From: Gemmiger sp. An87
GTDB lineage: Bacteria; Bacillota; Clostridia; Oscillospirales; Ruminococcaceae
DNA: 64,000 nucleotides
NCBI RefSeq assembly: GCF_002159185.1
Contig: NZ_NFHD01000008.1
Coordinates: forward strand, 51,676 to 115,675
Direction: 5' to 3'
A model generated the notes under the pieces. That model was not told the origin of the DNA. It saw only the letters and a list, made by a program, of their open reading frames with translations, and did no database searches. Of the stretch, positions 51,987 through 60,682 are shown piece by piece; position 1 is the first letter of the stretch, and the number at the start of each line of letters is the position of its first letter. The translations under genes and the position numbers were made by a program.

Positions 51987-53231
51987 ATGAAATCACCCAA
52001 GCCACTGTTCGCCCTTGCCCTGGCCGCCTGCCTGACCCTTTCCGGCTGCGCCGCGCCCTCGTCCGAAGCCGCGCCCGGCCAACCGGCAGCCGCCTGGCCG
52101 GGCAGCGACACCCCCATCACCCACGTGGCCTATCTGGACAGCTTCAGCGAATACGCCGCCTCGTCCGACGGCCTGTATACGGTGAGCCAGGTCCGGCTGG
52201 GCGGCCAGAACCTGTTTTATGTGGACGCTAGCTCCCGGCAGGAGACCTACCTCTGCGCCGTGCCAAACTGCACCCACGATTCCGAGGCCTGCACCTCCTG
52301 GCTGCCCCTGGACGGCGGCTACGGCTACGGGCTCTTTTTCGCGGACGGCCACCTCTATGCGGTCCAGAATTCCACCACCCAGTCCCACGGGCCGCAAATT
52401 TTGCAGCTGGACCCGGACGGGGCCAACCGCAAAACCGTGCTGGAGCTGCAGGACGGCGAGCGCTTTTTGGGTTCCATATTCGGCTACGGCTCCTCCTTTC
52501 TGATGGAGGTCACCGGCGTGGACGAGACCGGCGGCTCCCACAGCCGCCTGGAGCGCATCGACCCGGCCACCGGCGCGCGGGAGGTGGTGCTGGAATACCC
52601 TGAGCAGGAGCGTCAGGTGTTCCAGCTGATGGGCGCGGCAGGCACCCGCCTTGTGTATCTGTGTATCGACTACGAGCAGCGCCAGTATTTCACCGTGGAC
52701 CTTTCCTCCCCCGGCGCCTCGCTGGAGCACTGGCAGGACAATCTGCTGGGCCCTGCGCATGATAACGTTACCACCTACTGCACCATACAGGGGGACTATT
52801 TCTGCACCTACGACGCCAATACTGGCCGTCTGGGCTACCAGAACCTTCTCACCGGCGAGAGCCGGGAGTTCGATGCCCCCGCCCTGGCTGAGGGCGAACG
52901 GCTGTTTGGTCTGGTCCATTTCTTCGACGACCGGTTTGCGCTGACGCTGGACGACGCGCAGAACAATGTGGCCTGGGCGCTGCTGGACACGGAAAGCGGC
53001 CAGCTCACCGGTATGCGCTATCTGCCCACCCAGGAGAACGCCCACATGATCGTGGCCGACCTGGGCGATCAGCTCATCTGCCGGGTGCGGGACGGCGAAC
53101 TGCCCTTAAAGGGTCAGGAACAGGAAAACCTGGTGGGCGAGCTGGGGTATTACAGCGTTTACACCGTTCTGACCAAGGAGGAGTTTTTGCAGGGCGCGGA
53201 CGGCGAGGAGATTCCCTTCCCCGGCGCATGA
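51987..53231 (+). CDS. array lipoprotein 4 (C-x4-C-x-H-x4-C family)
   Basis: A 414-residue paralogue. Start 51987 follows AAAGGAGG; the frame extends back into gene 3 and is rejected. Lipobox TLSGC, lipidated C19. The conserved block reads GLYTVSQVRLGGQN, VDASSRQ, CAVPNCTHDSEAC. The C-terminal end (YYSVYTVLTKEEFLQG) is the most divergent of the Cys-containing members and lacks the final PNY. Confidence 0.8.
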   Translation: MKSPKPLFALALAACLTLSGCAAPSSEAAPGQPAAAWPGSDTPITHVAYLDSFSEYAASSDGLYTVSQVRLGGQNLFYVDASSRQETYLCAVPNCTHDSEACTSWLPLDGGYGYGLFFADGHLYAVQNSTTQSHGPQILQLDPDGANRKTVLELQDGERFLGSIFGYGSSFLMEVTGVDETGGSHSRLERIDPATGAREVVLEYPEQERQVFQLMGAAGTRLVYLCIDYEQRQYFTVDLSSPGASLEHWQDNLLGPAHDNVTTYCTIQGDYFCTYDANTGRLGYQNLLTGESREFDAPALAEGERLFGLVHFFDDRFALTLDDAQNNVAWALLDTESGQLTGMRYLPTQENAHMIVADLGDQLICRVRDGELPLKGQEQENLVGELGYYSVYTVLTKEEFLQGADGEEIPFPGA

Positions 53232-53234
53232 CCG

Positions 53235-53317
53235 GCCGGGAATTTGCAGTTTCGTTACATCTCCTTGCATACACCGTGCCCGGCGAAGGGCTATACTGGG
53301 GCCAGAAACCAGCCGGG
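53235..53317 (+). promoter_or_regulatory. duplicated 83-bp promoter module, copy 2
   Basis: A near-identical copy of 47830-47912. TATACT lies at 53292-53297. The spacer dyad is kept as GCCC...GGGC although the bases between its arms changed from the first copy, which argues the dyad matters. It lies upstream of array gene 5. Confidence 0.6.
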
Positions 53318-53355
53318 GGAATACCGCCCCCGCACAGCGAACGGAGGCCCTTTTT

Positions 53356-54630
53356 ATGAAACGATCCAACCGCCTGCTTGCCATCCTCACCGCCTGCCTT
53401 CTGCTGGCGGGCTGCGGCTCCGCCCCGGCCCCTTCCGGTGGTTCCGGCGCCGCCCCCGCCGAAAGCGAAACCGCTCAGGTCACCCTGCCCACCGCTTCCG
53501 GCGGGCTCGAGGCCCTCGGCCGGGACACTGCTTTCGGCAGCGGCAATTCCAGCGGCTACTATTACCTGTCCACACTGGACGGCGGCGCGTCCCTTCTGCG
53601 CTACATCGACTACGCCACCGGCCAGGACCTGCCCCTGTGCAGCCAGCCCAACTGCTCCCACAGCGGCGAAACCTGCCCCGCCTGGTTCGCATACAGCGGC
53701 ACCAGCGTCAATGTTTACGCCACCGACCAGCAGGTGTTCGTCACCTTCAACGGCTCGCCCTGGGATTCCGACGCCTTCGCGGAATACGGCGAAGCCGCCC
53801 TGCCCCGGGTGCTGACCCTTGCGCCGGACGGCTCCGGCCGCCGGGAGGTGGCCCGCTTCGGCGCATCCGATGCCTTCTCCTCCACGCCCGCCGCCGGGGA
53901 TGGGACCTTTTACACCATTGTGACCGACTACGGCGAGGGCGAGGGCAGCGGCGAAAAGCGCATTGCGGCCATCGACCTGGCCACCGGCAAGGTGACCACC
54001 GACAATTCGGTGCAGCGGCGGGAGATGCGCATCGTGGGCGCGGCCGGGCGGGAGCTGGTGCTGCAGTCCATGGTGTCGGACACCCTGAGTGCCTACGCCG
54101 CCTACAACGTGGACAGCGGCGAGCTGCGGGACCTGTACAACAGCGCGGAACCGGTGAGCGCCGCCTGCCGGGACGGCGCGCTGATTCTGCTGGAGACCAA
54201 GACCGGCACGCTGCGCTGCATCCAGATCGCCACCGGCCAGGAGACCACCCTCTCCACCGACCTGTTCAGCGGCCGCTCGCTGGATTTTGTCACCCTTGCC
54301 TTTGTGACCGACGCGGGCTATGTGGTGCAGGCCCACCAGGGCCGCACCGCCTACAATTTCCTCATCGACCAGACGGGCAAAACCACCCGGCAGGAGCTTT
54401 TTGCCGACAGCACCGACCCCCGCGACAAGCTGCGCATGCTGGACATCTTCGCTCAGCCGGGCGGCGATTATCTGGTGGCCCCCAGCCGCAGCTACCGCAC
54501 CGTGAAGGTACCGGGGCCGAAGGGCGTTTCCTACGGGATCGACGAGCCGGTCCATGACTTCGCCCTGATTTCCCAAGCGGATTTCTGGGCCTCCAAGCCC
54601 AATTACCGGCCCGTTACCCGGCTGGAATGA
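53356..54630 (+). CDS. array lipoprotein 5 (C-x4-C-x-H-x4-C family)
   Basis: A 424-residue paralogue. Signal MKRSNRLLAILTACLLLAGC resembles that of gene 1, matching the shared promoter module; lipidated C20. The conserved block reads GYYYLSTLDGGA, IDYATGQ, CSQPNCSHSGETC. Blade-like turns include IDLATGKVT. The C-terminus has ALISQADFWASKPNY. Confidence 0.8.
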   Translation: MKRSNRLLAILTACLLLAGCGSAPAPSGGSGAAPAESETAQVTLPTASGGLEALGRDTAFGSGNSSGYYYLSTLDGGASLLRYIDYATGQDLPLCSQPNCSHSGETCPAWFAYSGTSVNVYATDQQVFVTFNGSPWDSDAFAEYGEAALPRVLTLAPDGSGRREVARFGASDAFSSTPAAGDGTFYTIVTDYGEGEGSGEKRIAAIDLATGKVTTDNSVQRREMRIVGAAGRELVLQSMVSDTLSAYAAYNVDSGELRDLYNSAEPVSAACRDGALILLETKTGTLRCIQIATGQETTLSTDLFSGRSLDFVTLAFVTDAGYVVQAHQGRTAYNFLIDQTGKTTRQELFADSTDPRDKLRMLDIFAQPGGDYLVAPSRSYRTVKVPGPKGVSYGIDEPVHDFALISQADFWASKPNYRPVTRLE

Positions 54631-54658
54631 CCCGGCCCCATTTTCGAGGTGAATGACC

Positions 54659-55843
54659 ATGTTAACGACCCGAATTTCCGCCCTTTTTCTCTGCGGGGCC
54701 CTGGCTGCCTGCTGTCTGACCGGCTGCGGCGGGAAAACCGCCGCCCCGACAGCGGCCCCGTCCGGCTCCGCCGCCGTTTCCAGCGCCGGGGACGGCGTCT
54801 ACGTGCCCACCGAGGAGGGCGTTTACGAACTGCAGAGCATCTCCCCCGGCTCGGCCAACCTGTTTTACACCGACGCCGCCACCAAAAGCCGCATATTTCT
54901 GTGCGCCGACCCGGGCTGCAGCCACGACAGCGACCGCTGCACCAGCTACATCGCCACCCCCGGCGCCAGCTTTCCTCCCCTTCTGCTGCGCGCCGGGGAC
55001 GGGCTGCTGGTATTTTTCGCCGGAACCGACGAGGAGGCCCCCCGGGCCATGACCATGGATTTCGACGGCTCCAACCGGCGCACCGCCTTCACCCTTTCGG
55101 CTGGTCAGCAGCCGGCGGGCAGCTTTTTCCTGGCCGGGGACCGGCTGTATTTTGACCTGATGGAGACCGGCGAAAACGGTCAGAACAGCTACCAGCTCTG
55201 GTGCGCGGACCTTTCCGCCGGGAAGGCCGAAGCGCTGCTGGACCTGGGCGTGGACGGGGCGTATTACGCCCTTTGCGGCTGCGCGGGGGACGAGCTGTGC
55301 TTTCAGCAGGTCACGGAAGAGGGGCTTCGCTACTGCATGTACTCCCTCCGGGACAACAAGCTGGAGCAGCCCTTTTACACCGACAGCAGCGAAAGCGGCA
55401 GCTCCCTTGTGGGCGGCGGGTATCTCTTCACCCTCGACGAGACCGCCCGCACCGTCACACGGCTGGACCTTGCGACCGGCGAGCAGCTCACCTGCGCCTT
55501 TTCGCTGAAGGAGGGCTACGGCGCGCCCTCCCTGCGCTATCTGTTCGACGGCAAGCTGCTGCTCACCGCCGCCAGCACCCAAAGCACCGGCGGCTCCTAC
55601 GACCTGTGCGCCTATGTGCTGGATTTTCCGGCGGGCAGCTGCACCGAGATAACCCTGCGCACCCCCTTCAACGACCGGCCGGTGATGGTGTTGAGCCAGG
55701 TGGGTGAGCTGTGCCTGGTGGCGTCGGACTACCGCATCGACTCCGGCACCGGCCTTCCAGCCAATGTGTACGCCTTCCTTTCCCGACAGGATTATCTGAA
55801 CTCCAACCCGGACGGCTATCTGCCGGTGAACGACTGCGTCTGA
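54659..55843 (+). CDS. array lipoprotein 6 (C-x4-C-x-H-x4-C family)
   Basis: A 394-residue paralogue starting at ATG 54659 (MLTTRIS), suitably spaced from GAGGTGA; the ATG at 54653 is too close. Lipobox CLTGC, lipidated C23. The conserved block reads GVYELQSISPG, YTDAATKS, CADPGCSHDSDRC. The ribosome-site region CCATTTTCGAGGTGA is repeated ahead of the ABC ATPase gene, 33 bp downstream, so the two are probably one operon. Confidence 0.8.
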   Translation: MLTTRISALFLCGALAACCLTGCGGKTAAPTAAPSGSAAVSSAGDGVYVPTEEGVYELQSISPGSANLFYTDAATKSRIFLCADPGCSHDSDRCTSYIATPGASFPPLLLRAGDGLLVFFAGTDEEAPRAMTMDFDGSNRRTAFTLSAGQQPAGSFFLAGDRLYFDLMETGENGQNSYQLWCADLSAGKAEALLDLGVDGAYYALCGCAGDELCFQQVTEEGLRYCMYSLRDNKLEQPFYTDSSESGSSLVGGGYLFTLDETARTVTRLDLATGEQLTCAFSLKEGYGAPSLRYLFDGKLLLTAASTQSTGGSYDLCAYVLDFPAGSCTEITLRTPFNDRPVMVLSQVGELCLVASDYRIDSGTGLPANVYAFLSRQDYLNSNPDGYLPVNDCV

Positions 55844-55876
55844 CCGGGCGCGGCTCCATTTTCGAGGTGAACGACC

Positions 55877-56662
55877 ATGACCCAGCAAACGAATCCCGCC
55901 CCTTTCCTTGCGGTGGAGGGGCTGAAAAAAAGCTACCTGACCCACGGCGGCCTGTTTGGCCGCTCCGTCACCAAAAAGCAGGCTCTGGCCGGGGTGAGCT
56001 TTTCCCTCGGCCCGGGCCTGTACGGTCTGCTCGGCCCCAACGGGGCAGGCAAATCCACTCTCATCAACATCATCACCGGCAGCCTGAAGGCGGACAGCGG
56101 CACCGTGCAGTGGTGCGGCAAAAGCGCCCGGGCGCTGGACATCAAATTCCGCCGGGTGCTGGGCTACATGCCCCAGCAGCAGGGCCTTTACGACAGCTAC
56201 ACCGGCCGCCGGTTTCTGGCCTATATGTGCGCCTTGAAGGAGATCCCGAGCAAGGACGTTCCGGCCCAGGTGGAGCGGGTGGCGGAATGGGTGAACCTTT
56301 CCGGCGAGCTGGACAAGCGCCTGGCCGCCTATTCCGGCGGCATGAAGCAGCGGCTGCTGCTGGCCAGCGCCCTTCTGGGGGACCCGAAGCTGCTGATTCT
56401 GGACGAGCCCACCGCCGGGCTGGACCCCAAGGAGCGGGTGCGGCTGCGCAGCCTGCTGGCCGAGCTGGCAAAGGACCGGATCATCCTGATCGCCACCCAC
56501 GTGGTGAGCGACGTGGAGACGGTGGCCACCGAGATTCTGCTGCTCAAAAACGGCAAGCTGGTGGACCAGGCCCCGGTGAGCGAGCTGATCGCCGCCCACG
56601 CGCCGGGGCAGAACCTGGAAGCGGTGTATCTTTCGGTCTTCGGTGAGGAGGATGGCAAATGA
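55877..56662 (+). CDS. ABC transporter ATP-binding protein
   Basis: A 261-residue ATPase of the ABC-2/drug-exporter type: Walker A GPNGAGKST near residue 55, Q-loop YMPQQQGLY, signature SGGMKQR near residue 155, Walker B LLILDEPTAGLDP and the H-loop ATHVVSDVE. It overlaps the permease gene by 4 bp. Its position among array lipoproteins suggests it serves the same envelope process. Confidence 0.93.
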   Translation: MTQQTNPAPFLAVEGLKKSYLTHGGLFGRSVTKKQALAGVSFSLGPGLYGLLGPNGAGKSTLINIITGSLKADSGTVQWCGKSARALDIKFRRVLGYMPQQQGLYDSYTGRRFLAYMCALKEIPSKDVPAQVERVAEWVNLSGELDKRLAAYSGGMKQRLLLASALLGDPKLLILDEPTAGLDPKERVRLRSLLAELAKDRIILIATHVVSDVETVATEILLLKNGKLVDQAPVSELIAAHAPGQNLEAVYLSVFGEEDGK

Positions 56663-59010
56663 GGCTGCTGCTTGCCGAGCTGAGAAAGGTCTGGGGCCAG
56701 CGCATCTTCGCCTTGTGCCTGGCGGTGCTGGCCGCCGCCAACCTGTTTTTGCTCTACACCGGCACCCGCCCCGGGGAAAACAGCGCCCAGCCCGCGGCCT
56801 GGCGGGCCGCCGACCGGGACCTTGCCGGGCTGGACACCGCCGCCCAGCAGGCCTTTCTGAACGAAAAGCTGGACCTGGTGTACGGCGTTTTGCAGATCGA
56901 CCAGATCCTCTCCTACCAGGCGGTGGGCGGGTATGTGGGGGTGGACGTGCGGCAGGAATACGCCGACCTGTTCGCCCAATATGAGCAGGCCTACCAGGAT
57001 AAGGACTACCAGCTGTACACCGGCGATCTGCTGGTGGAATACGGCTTTCTGAGCCAGCTCAAGGCCGAGCTGGACACAGTGGCGGGCTATCCCCAGTTCC
57101 TGGAGGACGTGCAGGCCAAGGCAAAGCAGCTCTCCGGCATTTCCATCTTCAACACCGGCAAAAGCGGCTACGACCGGGCCAACATCGACAAGACTGCCGC
57201 GGTGTATGCGGGCATGGGAAACGTATCCATTCAGTATGCCCCCCAGAAGGGCCTGTTCACCGCGCTGGACTACCGGTTCACCGACCTGATTCTGCTGGCG
57301 GCCATGCTGCTGGTGGCAAGCCTTTTGCTGCGCCAGGAGCGGGACAGCGGCATGCTGAACCTTTTGCGCAGTATGCCCGGCGGGCGGCTGCACACCGCGC
57401 TGGCAAAGCTGGGCGCGCTGGCGGTGAGTCTTTTGGCGGTGCTTTTGCTGTTGTACGGCGTGAACCTCGTGTACTGCGGGCTCACCTTTGGCCTCGGGCC
57501 GCTGGGGCGCAGCATCCAGAGCGTGCCCGCTCTGATGCGCTGCACCATGCAGATCACGGTGGGGCAGTATCTGGTGCTGTTTTTGCTGGCCAAGTGGGCC
57601 GGGGCCTTTGTGATGGGCCTTTGGGTGATGCTGGCCGCCCTGTGGGCCCGCCGGGCCTTTGCGGGCTGGTGCGCCGCGCTGGCCCTGCCCGCCGCCCAGT
57701 GGCTCATCCGGCAGGCCATTCCCGCCACCAGCCGCCTGAACGTGGTGAAGTACGCGAATCTCGCAAGCATTCTGCGCACCAACGAGCTTTTGGGCAACTA
57801 CCGGAACCTTTACTGGTTCGATGCACCGGTCAGCCTGCCGCTGGTGGAATGGCTGGCGGTGATTTTGTATGGCAGCCTTCTGGCGGGCGGCTTCTGCCTT
57901 CTCTTCTGCCGGGGGCAGCTGCTGGCGGCCCCGGCCTTTGCCGGGCTGCGGCGGAAAGCGGCCAAAACCAAAGCCACCACCGTGCTGCGGCAGGAGGGCC
58001 GCAAGCTGTTTTTGCTCTGCGGCGCGGCGGTGGTGCTGCTGGCCTTCGCCGGGTACCAAACCTGGCAGACCGTGACCACCGAGAGCTACATCGACGCGGA
58101 GGAAATTTACTACGCCTGGTACATGAAGCAGCTGGCCGGGCCCTACACCGAGGCCACCCGCCAGAAGCTGCTGGAGCTGAACGAGGAGTTCAAGCCCATC
58201 CACCGGCTGGACGCGGCCCTGGCCGCAGGGGAAATCACCGAGGAAAACTACCAGGCCCAGATGGGCGCCTACTACGGCTTACAGCAGAAGATGGGCGTGT
58301 TCCAGCGCATCCAGTACGGAAACCTGAGTTATCTGAAGGAGCATCCCAGGGCCCAGCTGGTCTACGAGAGCGGCTGGCAGAAGCTGTTCGGCTTCTCCGG
58401 CGAGGGCGACTTGCAGGACACCCTGATCGCGGGCCTTGTGAGCTGCATCTGTTTTTCCGGCCTGTTTGCCTTCGAGCACGCGGGCGGCATGAAGCGGGTG
58501 GTGATGGCAACGCCGCTGGGCCGCCGGGTCACCCTGCGCCGCAAGCTGGCGGTGGGGGCGCTGGGCGCGGTGCTGGTCTGGCTGTTCACCTGCCTGCCCC
58601 GTTTCATCATCGTGCTGCGGGACTACGGCCTCTGCCGTCCCTTCGCCCCGGCCATGAGCCTGCAGGACTACGCGGCCATTCCCGCCTGGGTGAGCCTTTC
58701 CGACCTGCTGGTCTTCGCCGTGCTGGCCCGGCTGGCGGCCTGCCTTTGCATGATGCTGCTGATGATGGCCTTTTCCGAGTGCGTCGGCAACACGCTGGGA
58801 GCCATGTTCCTGGGCAGCCTCGCCTTCTGCCTGCCGCCGCTGCTGGCCCTGAGCGGGCTTTCCGGCCTGCGGTGGGTGGGCTTTTATCCCCTCTTCCATA
58901 TCGCCGAGCTTGCCCGCCGGGCGGATGTCTGGGCCGGGCTTGGCTGCCTAATCATCGCGCTGGGGGTGGGTTTTTTGTGTATCAACTGGCTGAATGAAAA
59001 ATGGAAATAG
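56659..59010 (+). CDS. large ABC-2-type permease with two membrane halves
   Basis: A 783-residue membrane protein. An N-terminal segment (about 12-34) and an extracellular region (about 35-205) precede a membrane bundle (about 210-425); a second anchor (about 445-470), another extracellular Gln/Glu/Tyr-rich domain (about 475-595) and a second bundle (about 600-780) repeat the plan. It therefore looks like two ABC-2 half-permeases in one chain, serving as a full channel for the one ATPase. Cargo unknown. Confidence 0.85.
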   Translation: MRLLLAELRKVWGQRIFALCLAVLAAANLFLLYTGTRPGENSAQPAAWRAADRDLAGLDTAAQQAFLNEKLDLVYGVLQIDQILSYQAVGGYVGVDVRQEYADLFAQYEQAYQDKDYQLYTGDLLVEYGFLSQLKAELDTVAGYPQFLEDVQAKAKQLSGISIFNTGKSGYDRANIDKTAAVYAGMGNVSIQYAPQKGLFTALDYRFTDLILLAAMLLVASLLLRQERDSGMLNLLRSMPGGRLHTALAKLGALAVSLLAVLLLLYGVNLVYCGLTFGLGPLGRSIQSVPALMRCTMQITVGQYLVLFLLAKWAGAFVMGLWVMLAALWARRAFAGWCAALALPAAQWLIRQAIPATSRLNVVKYANLASILRTNELLGNYRNLYWFDAPVSLPLVEWLAVILYGSLLAGGFCLLFCRGQLLAAPAFAGLRRKAAKTKATTVLRQEGRKLFLLCGAAVVLLAFAGYQTWQTVTTESYIDAEEIYYAWYMKQLAGPYTEATRQKLLELNEEFKPIHRLDAALAAGEITEENYQAQMGAYYGLQQKMGVFQRIQYGNLSYLKEHPRAQLVYESGWQKLFGFSGEGDLQDTLIAGLVSCICFSGLFAFEHAGGMKRVVMATPLGRRVTLRRKLAVGALGAVLVWLFTCLPRFIIVLRDYGLCRPFAPAMSLQDYAAIPAWVSLSDLLVFAVLARLAACLCMMLLMMAFSECVGNTLGAMFLGSLAFCLPPLLALSGLSGLRWVGFYPLFHIAELARRADVWAGLGCLIIALGVGFLCINWLNEKWK

Positions 59011-59058
59011 CTCTGAAACAAGGAGCAATTGACAATTGAACCGAGAGAGGTGACAACA

Positions 59059-59448
59059 ATGGAACATACCCGCGCAAAAGTGATCATTACTGTTCTTGCC
59101 CTGCTGCTTCTTGCTGCTGCAATTTTTGTGATTGCGAACAAGCAAGGAAGCAGCACGGGAGAAAGCTTTCCGGCACCCGGCATGGAAGCATGTGAACTGG
59201 GTGAAAACTATTACTATCTGGCGGACGATTATGTGCTGGACGGCAACGTGATTTATCAGGCCGGATATTACGAAGGCATTTTGATCACAGAGGATTCCGA
59301 CTACAGGATTTTTATTCCCGTGAACCCCGATACCCTTGAACGTTTGCCCTCGGAGCATTTTTCCGATGGGACAACATTGGAACTTCCCGATGGGAAAGTT
59401 TATGAGCTGCATGTCACAGACGGAAACTATCATGCGGAGCGGAAGTGA
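59059..59448 (+). CDS. small membrane-anchored protein of unknown function
   Basis: A 129-residue protein with an N-terminal membrane anchor (about 8-27) and an acidic extracellular part rich in Tyr and Asp (NYYYLADDYVLDGN, LITEDSDYRIF). Start 59059 follows GAGAGGTGA. Its DNA is clearly less GC-rich than the flanking genes, hinting at separate acquisition. It lies between the ABC permease and the seventh lipoprotein; I recognise no family. Confidence 0.65.
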   Translation: MEHTRAKVIITVLALLLLAAAIFVIANKQGSSTGESFPAPGMEACELGENYYYLADDYVLDGNVIYQAGYYEGILITEDSDYRIFIPVNPDTLERLPSEHFSDGTTLELPDGKVYELHVTDGNYHAERK

Positions 59449-59553
59449 AAGAAGGTTAATATAACACTTTTTCGTGGTAAGTCTTTCCGGCCCGCCGGGC
59501 GCCGCCAAAACGCTGCGGGGGCCTGGAGCTGATTTCAACAAGGAGCGATCCCT

Positions 59554-60600
59554 ATGAACCCTTCCACCTGTTTTACCCGTTTTGCCGCCGTCGCCGCCGC
59601 GCTGGCTCTGCTGGCAGGCTGCGGCAAGGTCCCGGCCAGCGCCGCCCCCTCCGGCAGCGGCCAGACCGCCGAGGCCGGTTCGGCCCTTTCCTCCGGCCCG
59701 GTGCAGGAGCTGACCGCCCCGCTGCCCTACCAGCTGTTTTCCCAGGGCACGGGCAGCGAGGAGGGCTTTTACTACGTGGAGCCCACCCCGGCCAACAGCC
59801 TGGCCGGTCAGCTCCGTTATGTGGACTACGCCAGCGGGCTGGACGTGCCCCTCTCCGCCCAGGTGAACAGCGACCACTCCGACGAGACCGACATCTCCTA
59901 CCTGGACTCCATCGAAGGGGATTACCGGCTCTTCCTTTCCGGCGGGCAGCTCTACTTCCTCCGCTCCGACGCGGTGTACCGCATGGAGCCGGACGGCTCC
60001 GGCCGCCGCCTGGTGTATCAGTGTGACCGGGGCGACCTGCTCATGTGCGCCGCCGCGGATGCAAGCCAGCTGTATCTCTTCCAGCGCGCCGGGCAGGACA
60101 TCCAGGTGCTCCGGGTGCCGAAGGAGGGCGGCAGCGCCGCCACCCACACCCTGACCACACTGGACCCGGCCACCGGCCAGCTGACCGAACTGGCGGACCT
60201 GTGCCCGGATGACACGCAGTATGCCGAGCCCTATATGGCGGGCGAGACCCTGCTGCTGTTTTATCCCAACGACGGGCTGCAGCTTGCCATCTGCGACGAA
60301 AAGGGCCAGCCCCAGCGCACCCTGCCGCTGACGGCCCAGGGGGAGGCCCTTCGCCAGACCGAGCAGCCCTATGTGATCGGCGACACCTTCCTTCTCCCCT
60401 GCTGGGACGAGCAGCTCCAACAGGGCTGTCAGCTTCTGGTGGACACGGTCACCGGCGAAGTGAGCCGGTCGGACCTGTGCCTGAGCCGGGACGACGGCAC
60501 CTCCGCCACCCTCTCCAACCAGCGCTATGGCTACAGCCTGGTGGACAAGGACCAGTTCACCGCCGCCTCCCCCCAGCTCACCCCCATCCAGCGCAGCTGA
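59554..60600 (+). CDS. array lipoprotein 7, lacking the three motif cysteines
   Basis: A 348-residue shorter paralogue. Lipobox LLAGC, lipidated C23. The conserved context is intact (GFYYVEPTPANS, YVDYASGLDVPL), but where the others have C-x4-C-x-H-x4-C it reads SAQVNSDHSDETD: the His stays and all three Cys are replaced by Ser, Ser and Asp. TLDPATGQLTEL marks a blade-like turn. The C-terminal end is short and lacks the PNY signature. Confidence 0.78.
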   Translation: MNPSTCFTRFAAVAAALALLAGCGKVPASAAPSGSGQTAEAGSALSSGPVQELTAPLPYQLFSQGTGSEEGFYYVEPTPANSLAGQLRYVDYASGLDVPLSAQVNSDHSDETDISYLDSIEGDYRLFLSGGQLYFLRSDAVYRMEPDGSGRRLVYQCDRGDLLMCAAADASQLYLFQRAGQDIQVLRVPKEGGSAATHTLTTLDPATGQLTELADLCPDDTQYAEPYMAGETLLLFYPNDGLQLAICDEKGQPQRTLPLTAQGEALRQTEQPYVIGDTFLLPCWDEQLQQGCQLLVDTVTGEVSRSDLCLSRDDGTSATLSNQRYGYSLVDKDQFTAASPQLTPIQRS

Positions 60601-60621
60601 CCCACTCAAAAAGCAAAACAG

Positions 60622-60665
60622 CGCGGCCCCGAACCGGTTTTTCCAGTTCGGGGCCGCGCTTTTTA
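60622..60665. terminator. terminator between convergent units, right copy
   Basis: GCGGCCCCGAAC (60623-60634) pairs with GTTCGGGGCCGC (60646-60657). The stem equals that of the terminator at 47771. T-rich runs on both sides allow it to end both the lipoprotein array and the leftward CotH operon. Confidence 0.88.
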
Positions 60666-60682
60666 TTGCTAAGGTTTGCCGG

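Noticed and set aside
47950..55843. Zinc-knuckle or cytochrome c heme motif in the array lipoproteins
   Set aside because: Zinc knuckles are C-x2-C-x4-H-x4-C and heme sites need C-x2-C-H (or C-x4-C-H with adjacent His). Here the spacing is C-x4-C-x-H-x4-C.
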